A stretch of 64,000 nt of DNA, taken from the NCBI GenBank assembly GCA_029582265.1, contig CM055819.1, forward strand, positions 36,153,288 through 36,217,287, in the 5' to 3' direction. Every line of letters starts with the position of its first letter. Positions within the stretch are counted from its first letter, which is position 1. Shown here one piece after another: positions 11,129 to 20,785 of the stretch. The position numbers were made by a program, and so were the translations under genes. The notes below the pieces were generated by a model, which worked only from the letters and a program-made list of their open reading frames with translations, did no database searches and was not told where the DNA came from. Origin of the DNA: Zoroaster sp. YZ-2022 (taxonomy: Eukaryota > Echinodermata > Asteroidea > Forcipulatida > Zoroasteridae).

Positions 11129-11402
11129 CGAATAAGAATTATCCAGAGACAAAAACATAGTTGCAGAGTTCACAGAACATTAAAACTTGACACATAGTTA
11201 GACCTTAACATGTAGTTTTATGTCAAATTGTGACGTCATAGTGAGATCATCAGATATCGAATTACACTAAATCAAAGTTTAATATTTAAAAAAAATCATA
11301 TCTCATGAACCACAAACGATATTTTCACAGTCTTTGCACCATGTTATAGATCTTTAATTATGTGATTTTTCGTACACAGACGTGACCCCAATCCGACCTC
11401 TC

Positions 11403-11422
11403 CTTCCGGTCGAAACCGGAAG
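11403..11422. repeat. Conserved internal hairpin CTTCCGGT-CGAA-ACCGGAAG
   Basis: Perfect 8-bp stem with a CGAA loop. It recurs at 28624-28643, 34699-34718 and 39744-39763 in the other large Helitrons, and with loop CGT at 18652-18670 in the small Helitron, which is otherwise mostly different. In the large elements it sits in a tandemly repeated segment of about 180 bp (a second, decayed TTCCGGTCGAAAACAGAAG follows about 160 bp later). Confidence 0.85.
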
Positions 11423-11930
11423 TTGAAAATTTCTAAAGATTAAAAAAAATCATATCTCATGAACCACAGAAAATATTTTCACAATCTTTGCATCATCTTA
11501 AAGACCTTGAAATATGTCACATTTCTTACACAGACATGACCCCAATTTGACCTCTCCTTCCGGTCGAAAACAGAAGTTTAAACGAACAACTATTCAGAAG
11601 CACAGCCATACTGACGTTCTCTTACACACAGACATATCGGCCTATAGTGTGTGCGTTATCTAATTAGAATAGAATAGTTCTCGAGTTTACGAAGACCGCG
11701 CAGGTCATGACCTGCCATGCATGCACGCGCACAGTATGCAGCAGCAAAAACAATGGCTTCCCTGAGTGTCGGGCCCGTCTGCAGAAAATGCGTCGCAGAA
11801 AATGTACTAATTTAGCATGGAATCCAAATTGTTATCATTTTTGGAGATGAGTTGGACAAAGATTCTTTCATGTGCAAGTGGATGGAAGAAATAGACGGTA
11901 TGGTTGAGTGTGATATTGCCAATGTCTAAG

Positions 11931-11965
11931 CATGGAGGAAGGAAATCTATTTTCCTTCCTCCATG
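11931..11965. mobile_element. 35-bp perfect hairpin insertion flanked by 7-bp duplication
   Basis: CATGGAGGAAGGAAA (11931-11945), loop TCTAT, then TTTCCTTCCTCCATG (11951-11965) form a 15-bp perfect stem. GTCTAAG flanks it on both sides (11924-11930 and 11966-11972). The sister Helitrons at 35214-35225 and 40277-40287 show the uninterrupted GTCTAAGCG, so the hairpin plus one GTCTAAG was gained in H1 only. Confidence 0.88.
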
Positions 11966-13203
11966 GTCTAAGCGTTAGGGCTGTTGGAGCTAACGTACAT
12001 AACATACGTCGCAGCTAACGTTACAGGTAATGTAGGAATTAATTTTAACAGAATTTGAAAAATATCTGGACCTAATCAGACTACATATATTTTGTAAAAT
12101 AGTTGGACTTAGGCCTATATGAAAAATATCCTTGACAATTTAACTTATGTCTTCAGACTTTTAATATCTCATTGTGATCTGTCCCTCAGTATCGTGTAGT
12201 GACAATTTAAAAATAAGATCATTCCTGGTGATTATTTTCAATAGTTACCATGTTAATACCTTGACCAACAAAATAAACTATAACCCTAACCACCCCAAAT
12301 CCATCAAAATCCTGAAAGGGCACTTTTGGGAAAAAATCAGCACTGTTGAAAAATGGGATCTTTATAATGGAGTTTTATCAGATACTTAAAAGTAATACTA
12401 CATGTATTGTAGTTGCACAAACATAACTTTGTACATGAGCCAAGAATATTCAATCTTTGGCGGTGTAAATAAGCATGGAAATGAACTTCAAGCTGAACTA
12501 AAGTTTTGGGTTATTTTTTCATAGTGTATACAATGAAGATGGATGCTGACCCAATTATTTATTATTTTACATGTATGGATGAATAGCCGACATTCCTAAA
12601 ATTAATTACCATTCGATTTACAGATTTATGGGTACCACTCTGAGTGGTACAAATGCTTCCATGCCATTTGCAGGGCTGAGAGGAAGAAATAAGATTAAGA
12701 AGAAACAGAAACATCAAGGTAGGCAAATATTGAAAAATACTGGTAGAATGTCGCATCCGACCGCCACTTTTTCTCATTCAGTATAACCATTAAAGTAATC
12801 TTACCTACCTCGTAAGGTGGAGAACATATGGATGATGATGGACATATACTTCACATTATTCCAGGATATTTATTTCATGAAAAATCAGCCATTTTGCTAT
12901 ACGATGAATTCCTCAGTCATGTCAGTCTGATGTCGTAAACTCCACAATTAGTGACCAACACAGTCATTTGTACATGCGCAGTGGCAACTATAATAGGATC
13001 CTTCTATTTTCTGAAGGGGAGGATTTTTTAGAAGGGAAATAAAACTGGATTTTAAAGATAGTTTTCGCTTTCTGTACCACCAAAAATCGATAAAATAATT
13101 TTTAACTGGTTAGTGGTTGCAAAAAAATTCCCAAAAACCCTTTAAAAGTGGTGGTCGGATACGACATTCTTTCCAAAAATTCAATCAAGTTTCAAGTATG
13201 CAG

Positions 13204-13613
13204 TAAGCTTGGGCGATAACGATTTTTTTTATCCACGATATATCGGCAAACATATATTGCAATTTTCAATAATATCGCAATTCTTTTTTTGCATTCATGC
13301 ATGATTGCTTTAGAGCCAATAACCACAGGTATGTACTCTACAAGTGTCACAATAAATTGCAAATTTATTTGCAGAGCGTGTATGTACTTCTGAAGTAGTT
13401 TGCTTTTGTTTCTCATTTCTAAAAGCTCAAAAGACTAATGGTTTTATTTCCATGGAATGTCTGACTTGACTCACAATGTCGATTTATATTTTATCGTGAT
13501 ATATTTGTATTCGCGATTCGCCGATATGCCGATAACTTAAATAGGTTCTCGATATTGTAATCGAATAAAAAAGTTATTGCAATATTCGATATCGTGTTTA
13601 TCGCCCAAGCTTA
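13204..13613. mobile_element. hAT-type MITE (410 bp) inside H1
   Basis: Termini TAAGCTTGGGCGATAA and its complement TTTATCGCCCAAGCTTA; flanks carry an exact 8-bp duplication GTATGCAG (13196-13203 and 13614-13621). An 8-bp duplication with such ends is typical of hAT elements. No coding content. It lies in an intron-like interval just before the exon at 13797. The same insertion exists in H3 and H4, so it predates their divergence. Confidence 0.9.
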
Positions 13614-16163
13614 GTATGCAGTAAAATTGTTTCTAGTTATATGTTGCTTTTTCGTTTCTTTCTATCTGTTTACCTTGTCTTGTGTGTTTACTTTTGTTAA
13701 TTTTCACTCTCTTTTTGTCTACAATGCCCATTCCCCTTACTCACTTATTCCTCTACTTCTATTAAATATTTATCATTCTTTCTTCATACATATTCAGGTC
13801 AATATGAGCTCGAGCGGTAAGAATGCAGCACTGAACCCCAGAGAAAGAAAACCGTGGTCTTCATCAGACTTACTCCTGACAAACCGAGAAAAATTGAGAA
13901 AAAACTGATAAGTATTCACAGTGCCAAACCTTGATTGCATGCCAACTATTTGAAGCAGCCCAACGGAAAGATGAGAGGTTACTTTTGCAAATCGAAGATA
14001 AAGATCTTGTGAGTTTAGAAGTTTGCTATCATTGTCTTTGCTATAATGAGTATGTACCCAATTCTTGACAAGGCCAGATCCATCAGATAAAATACCTATT
14101 TGGTACAATGATGCATAAATAAAATTCTGTGAAGAAGTCATCCAGAAGAGAATAATAAAAACAATGAAATTCTTTTCACAAAGTCATTACATCGTAAGTT
14201 CATCAAGTATGTACAAGAAGTGGAGGGAGTTGATTGGAGTTGACCCACAATCTGAAAACACGTCTGAAAAGTACATTTCCTACGCTGGTAATTCATAGAT
14301 CATTTACTAAGAATACAGTTGACTTGGTGTACAGCCAAACTCTCCTTGCAAAATAACTGGTATAGAGACTGCAGTTGGCTCAGATACATTATGTACTGAT
14401 ACCGATACTGGGAGCAGTTAAGGTGCTGGAGAAGCAGAGAGATTTTTACATAAAAGTGCATAATAATCTTCACACACTCTTCAATGCATCAGCTGTACTA
14501 TATAATACACTTATAATGAAGAAATCACATGGCATTACAGTTGCCCTGGCCATCAACTTCAGATGACTTATCCTTGCAGACTGCTTAACAAATGAGCCAG
14601 TAATTTTCAACTGCCTGCTTTGTTCATCTTACACTAGGACACTAATTCCATGACCCGTTGAAAGTCTACTCTGATTGAGATTATATTGCCCCTTTAACCA
14701 TTATCTTTAATTGAAAAATTCTGTTGACTTTCTTTTCATGCACCAGTAAAAGTTATTTTTTTAAGTTTAACAATACTAGCCAAAACCAATTAATGGCAGG
14801 GACTACATGTTCACTTGGAATATTTGTTGGAATATTTAGTACTTCAGAAAAAATTATTCTTTTCATTGCAAATTAGACCTTGAAGTTTGGATAACCTTTA
14901 TCCTGCATGAAATGGATTATTATTGATGGGTGCAAAAATGGATGGAAAAGGAGTATCATGACCATGACAAAATAAAGCAGAAGTGTCATTCAAAAGATAA
15001 ATTTGTTTTGCATTTCCTTTATTACTTATTAATTGTGTGTATTAACGAAGAATGTGTTTTATCAATTTAAATATTTACACAAAACATTGACAATTAATAA
15101 CCAATACTGAACTTTTTAAAGATGATAACAGATTTACAAATTGGCCTCTGATGTAGGCAGGGTTAGAATCAGGGTTGCCCAAAGCGGGTGGGGCTCAAGG
15201 CAAGGAGATGGGGGATGGGAAACGAAACCCCAAAATATTGAGATGTATGGTCAATTTAGATTGTTTTCACATGATCAATTAAATTGCAATACTACCCCAC
15301 AACACCATGGATCTTACCCTGGGAGTAAGGGGTAGAGGACTGGGGGATCAGACGGGTTCAGACCTTTTATTCAAGGCAATTTGTTTTAAACTGGTTCATT
15401 TTTTACAATGACAAATATTCCCCAAATATGGAATCCCCTTTCCAAACTCTTCCAAACATAAAAAACATAGCCCATGTGAACTATTCAAATTATACAAAAT
15501 TGAAATGTACATTAAAATGTACAGTTTTCTAAAAATGGCCGAAAGAGGGCGCTATTTTCATGTCATTCAAATGCAAATATCTGCCAAACGGGCAAGTTTC
15601 GTGATTGTGGATTTATATATTAGCAATTTACATGTAATGATCTACTGTTTCCACGCTCATGCCTGATATGTGTCACAAAACTCAATTTCTGAACACACTC
15701 ATTGCACACCCCCTAGTCTAGTAGTCTGAAGTCAAATTACACGCCGAACTTATCTCTCGTAGCCATAGTCTCTTGTCAAGTCGCACTTGACACCACTGAT
15801 GCGAGTTTTGTCATGAAACCTTTCTGAAGAGAAAACCATATTTACCAAGTTCAGACTTAATTTGGTTGGAGGAATTTAAAATTATATGGGATGACTGAAC
15901 CGGAAGTTAATGTATTCAGCACATGTTATTTTCATTATATATCATAAAAACATATCTCCTGAAGTAACTCATATTATGAGGAACAATTTTGTGAAGTATG
16001 AATGACGTCACATAATTGAACCAGAAGTTAATGTATTCAGTATAACACAATATGTGGTATTTTATATATATTACATATTATGAAAACTCATATCTCCTGA
16101 AGTAACTCTTGTCTTTTAATAACTTTAGGTGATGATGTCATATTAGGCGCACTCGAACACCTT

Positions 16164-16195
16164 GAGTTTGTTTTTAACAAACTCTATACCTCTAG
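16164..16195 (+). terminator. Helitron H1 3' terminus (hairpin plus CTAG)
   Basis: Hairpin GAGTTTGTT-TTT-AACAAACTC then TATACCTCTAG. In rolling-circle transposition this structure marks the end of strand transfer, hence the type; it is not a transcription terminator. Homologous ends are 34182-34213, 39411-39442 and, with stem GAGTTTGT-TC-ACAAACTC, 19142-19160. Confidence 0.9.
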
Positions 16196-16673
16196 TTCCC
16201 TTTCTTATATGTCCTCGGACGGTTTGCAGTGCAACCCCCCCCCCCCCCCCACACACACACACAGAAACTAGTACGAGTGCACAAACATGTCCTTTTCCAA
16301 TTTTATTTTTTTTTTAAATACAAAAATACATTTGTTTTCAATTATGATTCCAGATTTGAAGAGAGGAAGACTTCTTCTCAATAAAAACCAAGTTTCCTTA
16401 CAGAAAAAACAGGGAAAGTGCTACTAGTACTGCTTGAGAATAGTTCAATTTGTAACACTTGTCGCGCAGCTCATGGCACCAAACCGAATCGGCTGTTTTG
16501 CAAGCTCGGGCGATGACGGATGAATCAAAAGGTGATTCTGGACTCCTACATTGCCCATATTTGGAAGTCCTATTCATACCAAATACATCCGAACACAGTT
16601 CCGACGATTACCGAAACAAACCACGTTTTCAGGTGTACGGATCGGTTGAAATTATGCTCTCAATCCAGGCCTA
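16196..16673. repeat. Duplicated unit, copy A (part 2, after the Helitron)
   Basis: Continues the unit exactly where 11030 stopped and matches copy B 20315-20785, through the C-run/CA-repeat (16235-16262) and ending at CTCAATCCAGGCC. The first bases complete the hairpin whose left half is at 11013-11023. Confidence 0.88.
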
Positions 16674-16869
16674 AAGTTTTCTCGTGATAAACGAATACTT
16701 ATCGTTTGTAAATTTTCACCAAGTTTAAATCCATAATTAATCGGGATCACCTTTTGATTGACGCATTTTTGTGGGGCCCTGTTTTGATTTTGCTGGTGCG
16801 TGGCCGATATTAAGCCGGGGATTTGACAGCAGATATGTGGTCTCCCGAAGAAATTTCGAAGCTTGTGAC
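16674..16869. other. Junction sequence between units A and B
   Basis: Includes GATCACCTTTTGATT and GTGGGGCCCTGTTTTG. A recognisable but degraded version follows copy B at about 20850-20970, so this segment is probably the tail of the repeated unit. No gene is seen. Confidence 0.6.
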
Positions 16870-17409
16870 AATGCACCGATGCGTATCCCTGTAGGAAGAG
16901 TCTTGAGGGAGGGGTTGGGGCTTCAGTGGGAAGGTCGATCCTGAAACTTTTACAGGTTGGTTGTTCTAACATCGTCCTATCTCTTGATACTGATAAAGTA
17001 TGTATGCAGTTACAGACTATTAAGAATTTATATTTTCTTGAACAAACTGCCATGTGTGCCCACTTTCATAGCTTTAATTCAGTCACTGGATTGAGAAGGC
17101 ACAGCCGGCTCAGTCTTCGTCTCGTAGTGTCATCCATGAGTTTCGAATGGAGTAACTACATTTCCTTTATGAGCAACGCAACAAATTCTTAAGATTGAAA
17201 CATTCTTGATGACAATGTAGGAGATGACAATGCAGCAATTTATAATTAAGGAAACTTTGCAGACAGTGACTTTGTATTAGATCTCTATGGCATTCTATAC
17301 GTGGCTGGAATAACTTGTAACTTGCTAAAATAGAAAATCCCCAAACATTCCCTATTTGTTGTTGTTATGAAGTTATGAACTATAAATTTATCCATACTTA
17401 CTTTGCCTT

Positions 17410-17677
17410 ATATATCGTCCCTAATTTGCCATAGTGACCAATCCCGAATTAAGTTGGCATAGTGACGAATGCGGTATTGGTCACTTTGGCAAATTACAAA
17501 AATAGCCAGTTAGAGCATTCGTCATTTGAATGCATGCTCTATCTCCAAAACTATAAGGAATACATGCATGTGGATTAAATATAACGGTAGGTCTCTTCCT
17601 GAATGTACTTATGGGCGAGAAAACTTAAAATTGAAAAAAGTCTGATTGGTCACTATGGCAAATTAGGGACGATATAT
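17410..17677. mobile_element. 268-bp MITE with 32-bp inverted repeats (copy B)
   Basis: Same element and same place as 8819-9086, with a handful of substitutions. It was already in the unit when the unit was duplicated. Confidence 0.85.
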
Positions 17678-18294
17678 TTCCCAGTTACTTTAGATGCAAA
17701 CATAGTCTTTAATGGCTTCATGTCTATATAGGCCTGGGTATAGTTTTAATACTAAACGTAGCCTTTAGTCAAGGCCCACGACGCACGAAGAAAGACCACG
17801 CATGCGAGTGCAGTAGCGGACTCCCTGATGTCCTTTATCAGTCTGTTCTGTGGTCTTATATTTTTCTTTATATTTCTCTACTGATTGGTCTCTAGATGAA
17901 TCAATATAAACAAGAAGAATTAGTTGGAAAGTAAAACATTTTAAAAGCGTTTATGTAGAAATTTCAGGATTTGTTTTGTAACTAATTACTTGTCCATGGA
18001 CGGATAAAGAAGAAAATAAAGAAGAGCAATAAAATTTGTGGGGTCATGTACACGGCGAATCTTGATTAGCAGTCAGACGCATTCACCACTCTGGACCACT
18101 GAGCTTCTTTACGTGTGCTAGTAAATCCAATCACTTATTGTGCCAAATTACAAGTATGCATATTATTCCATTTGGGAGTTAGAGTGCTTTTAAATTTCCA
18201 CTGTCTTAGTGGAACTGATTAAGTTTGTATGAATTTCATGATTTTAGATATATATACATATCGGGACTATGTTGTGCAAAATTACAAGTCTTTA

Positions 18295-19160
18295 TTAGGT
18301 GTTCGGCTTTTCAGCCGAACAACTATTGTTATTGTTCCGTTTTTTAAAGTTTTTTTTTACTTCTCCTTCTTCTTCTCCTTAACTCTTCTCTACATCGAAA
18401 GTGCAAGTTAACAATTTCACACAACCTTGAAACTTCACACATATAAAGACCTTATCATGTAGATGAATCTAGAAGTTGTTACGTAACGTCATCAGGTATC
18501 AAATTACAAGCCATTTAAGTTTAAAAAATGACCATTTGCTATCGACTGTATATCAAAATATACTAAAGCTATGATGTTCATAATCTGGGATCTGATAGAT
18601 CAAGGCTTAGGCAACATTTGAAAAGTTAACGTCAAAATCGTCTGACATTTGCTTCCGGTCGTACCGGAAGGTCAAAGTTTTGATTTGTTTTTTTCTTCAA
18701 AATTCCTTTTCTGGGCCAAAATCCCATTGACTTAACACACACCAGACACTCGTGGTTCTGGGGCCCATTGTTTACAAACCGCAGAGACTGAGATCGTTAT
18801 CTACTGGAAAACAGCTAGCGGTCTTCACGGGGACGTTTGCGGTGTCACAGGCTAAAGCTCTTGCAGGATAAAATATATTTTATAGATGTGTGGTTGGGCG
18901 TTTAAGCCAATAACGGATGCGCTACAATATTTCTAAAACCATAGATCGTATTAACTTAATACTGCAGTGTCATTATTGTACGAATGGAAAGGGCTGTTGA
19001 AAAAGCCAATACCGAAAAGCTATTTCTTTGAAATGAGTAAGGCAACTTACTTTTGAAAACAATCTTAAGTCACATTTTAACAATGATCCCAATTGATGAG
19101 GACATCAACTACCGTCACTTCCGAACACCTTGAGTTTGTTCACAAACTCTGAATTTCTAG
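18295..19160 (+). mobile_element. Helitron H2, 866 bp, non-autonomous
   Basis: Starts TTAGGTGTTCGGC with a 5' hairpin (GTTCGGCT and AGCCGAAC) and ends with hairpin GAGTTTGT-TC-ACAAACTC and TGAATTTCTAG. CCGAACACCT at 19131-19140 repeats the 5' arm. Copy A has the empty site at 9781/9782 (AAGTCTTCA joined to TTTTCATTG). The base before the element is A and the base after is T, with no duplication. It shares the CTTCCGGTCG hairpin (18652-18670) with the large family but not its cargo. No protein-coding content. Confidence 0.9.
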
Positions 19161-19507
19161 TTTTCATTGTTTTAGCCCATAATAACGGAACTGATGAAGT
19201 TTGTATGGATTTGATGATTTTGAGATATATCTACATAGATCCAGTCGATTATTGTGCCATGTTACAAGTGTGTACTTCATAGCATTTAGTGAGTTACAGA
19301 ATCTAACTGAGAGTTTAAACATTACTACGTTGTGTCGTCTATGAGAAAATAGTGACAAGGCACAGAATACAAGTTGTTTTGTTCTCATTCTAACGTGGAT
19401 TATCGTCTCCTCCAGAGGTAGAACTATATATTGAGAAATTTACTATATATAGCTTCTGTTTTTGCCGAATGTGAAAATCTATTAGTTTTTCTATTATCTA
19501 TTATCTA

Positions 19508-19707
19508 CACTGTAAAAACGTTGGGCAATATGGCGTTGGGTAAGGTTATTTCTCCCAGAATTGGTCAGTATTTACCACAACTGTTCACATATTTTGGCCA
19601 AAAAATATCCAACATTGGGCAATGGTAAACCAACTGTGTAACTTGTTGATATGTTGACCAGTGTTGAGCAACATATCAACCGTGTTTGCCCAATATTTCT
19701 TACAGTG
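19508..19707. mobile_element. 200-bp MITE with TA target duplication (Tc1/mariner-like)
   Basis: Ends CACTGTAAAAACGTTGGGCA and, on the other strand, CACTGTAAGAAATATTGGGC. TA occurs on both sides (19506-19507, 19708-19709). Copy A shows the empty site at 10429-10430 with a single TA. Internal words TTGGGCAA and TTGACCAG repeat in both orientations. No coding content. TA duplication plus CACTGTA ends suggest Tc1/mariner. Confidence 0.9.
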
Positions 19708-20296
19708 TATTAAAAGGCAAACCATTTTTGGGGCTAGAAAAACATTAAGGAGATGGGGCTGTAGAACCCACCCCTCCCCCGTAGAACATCACCTTATTCA
19801 CACAGTTTACTATTTTTACTATTGCAAGAAAAAACGGCTGGTGGGTGTACTTTTTTCTAATGCTTAACGGATCAGCAGCGCCATGACATGAATACGGCAC
19901 GCAAGCCAAACATCTGATGCAGCTTCGTGGATCTATGACAAGAGTCATTCAGTACATCCTTTGAAAGTCTATATTGTCATCAGCGAGTAATATGGCAATT
20001 TATATAATTAATTTCAGATTTATAAGGCGTTAAGTGGAAATTAGCTGTCAATGTCTGGAGCAGTAATAAGCATGACGGCAAATACTTTGTATACGCTAAA
20101 CTGATTCTCAACAAGAAAGACGTATCGATATAAACACAAGTCACTATAATAATATACAACGTTTGAATAAGTTTTTTATATATATAGGCCTATCTGTCAT
20201 TTATGCTCTGATTCGAATTGTATAGACCATGTGATTTGTTGACACTTTGTGTGACCTTTAGGTAGCCATGTCACAGGAACGTAGAACAAAGAACCG

Positions 20297-20341
20297 CCGT
20301 CCGAGGATCTATTATTCCCTTTTTTATATGTCCTCGGACGG
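20297..20341. repeat. Hairpin that is the Helitron H1 target (intact in copy B)
   Basis: CCGTCCGAGGA at 20297-20307 pairs perfectly with TCCTCGGACGG at 20331-20341; the loop is TCTATTA/TTCCC and AT-rich bases. In copy A the halves are at 11013-11023 and 16212-16222, separated by H1. The Helitron thus went into the loop. Confidence 0.88.
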
Positions 20342-20785
20342 TTTGCAGTGCAACCCCCCCCCCCCCACACACACACAGAAACTAGTACGAGTGCACAAGC
20401 ATGCCCTTTTCCAAATCGTTTTTTTTTTAATACAAAAAAAAAATTGTTTTCAATTATGATTCCAGATTTGAAGAGAGGAAGACTTCTTCTCAATAAAAAC
20501 CAAGTTTCCTTACGGAAAAAACAGGGAAAGTGCTACTATAGTACTGCTTGAGAATAGTTCAATTTGTAACATTTGTCGCGCAGCTCAAGGCACCAAACCG
20601 AATTGGCTGTTTTGCAAGCTCGGGAGATGACGGATGAATCAAAAGGTGATCCTGGACTACTGTTGCCCATATTTGGAAGTCCTATTCATACCAAATACAT
20701 CCGAACACAGTTCCGACGATAACCGAAACAAGCCACGTTTTCGGTACCCGGGTGTACGGATCGGTTGAAATTATGCTCTCAATCC

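Larger units (their letters stand above)
11753..14700 (+). pseudogene. Decayed multi-exon gene carried by Helitron H1
   Basis: Exon-like blocks lie in order. One begins near 11753 (MASLSVGPVCRKCVAENV in one frame; the homologous 35014-35220 reads through in another). One follows a TTTACAG acceptor at about 12622 and ends at AAG/GTAGGC. One follows ATATTCAG at 13797 (MSSSGKNAALNPRE, later CYHCLCYNEYV). The clearest runs 14249-14356 with LKTRLKSTFPTLVIHR and NTVDLVYSQTL before a stop. A trailing piece near 14540 includes LPWPSTSDDLSLQTA. Pattern and order resemble a large, unnamed, multicopy invertebrate protein family I recall (E-V-x-Y-H-x-x-C-Y-x-x-Y, then R-L-K-x-x-F-P-x-L-x-x-H-R, then P-W-P-x-x-x-x-D-L). 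Frameshifts and stops make it non-functional. The function of the family is unknown to me. Confidence 0.7.
11031..16195 (+). mobile_element. Helitron H1, 5165 bp, non-autonomous, precise insertion
   Basis: Begins TTAGGTGTTCGAG and ends with a 9-bp-stem hairpin (GAGTTTGTT, TTT, AACAAACTC at 16164-16184) followed by TATACCTCTAG, the classic Helitron 3' architecture of a hairpin about 11 nt before CTRR. The empty site exists in copy B at 20314/20315: GGATCTATTA joined to TTCCCTTT. Insertion was therefore exactly between A and T with no target duplication. The first two bases are TT, not the usual TC. A second hairpin occupies the 5' tip. The body carries decayed exons and a hAT-type MITE. No Rep/helicase sequence is present, so it needs a helper. 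Confidence 0.93.
16870..20785. repeat. Duplicated unit, copy B
   Basis: Tandem partner of copy A in the same orientation, with highly similar sequence over about 2.8 kb of shared DNA. It contains private insertions at 18295-19160 (Helitron) and 19508-19707 (MITE), and lacks the SINE and the 5.2-kb Helitron. It is therefore the empty-site reference for A, and A is the reference for B. Confidence 0.9.

Noticed and set aside
10913..11173. Glu-rich minus frame
   Set aside because: Translation of the (CTT)n microsatellite at the Helitron 5' end; the same in H4.
13627..13908. 93-codon frame starting at 13627 as a secreted or membrane protein
   Set aside because: The hydrophobic first half is the T-rich tract upstream of a splice acceptor (ATATTCAG at about 13797); only the part after the acceptor resembles coding sequence.
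16235..16262. C-run plus CA repeat as a regulatory element
   Set aside because: A simple repeat, present with different length in copy B; nothing else suggests regulation.
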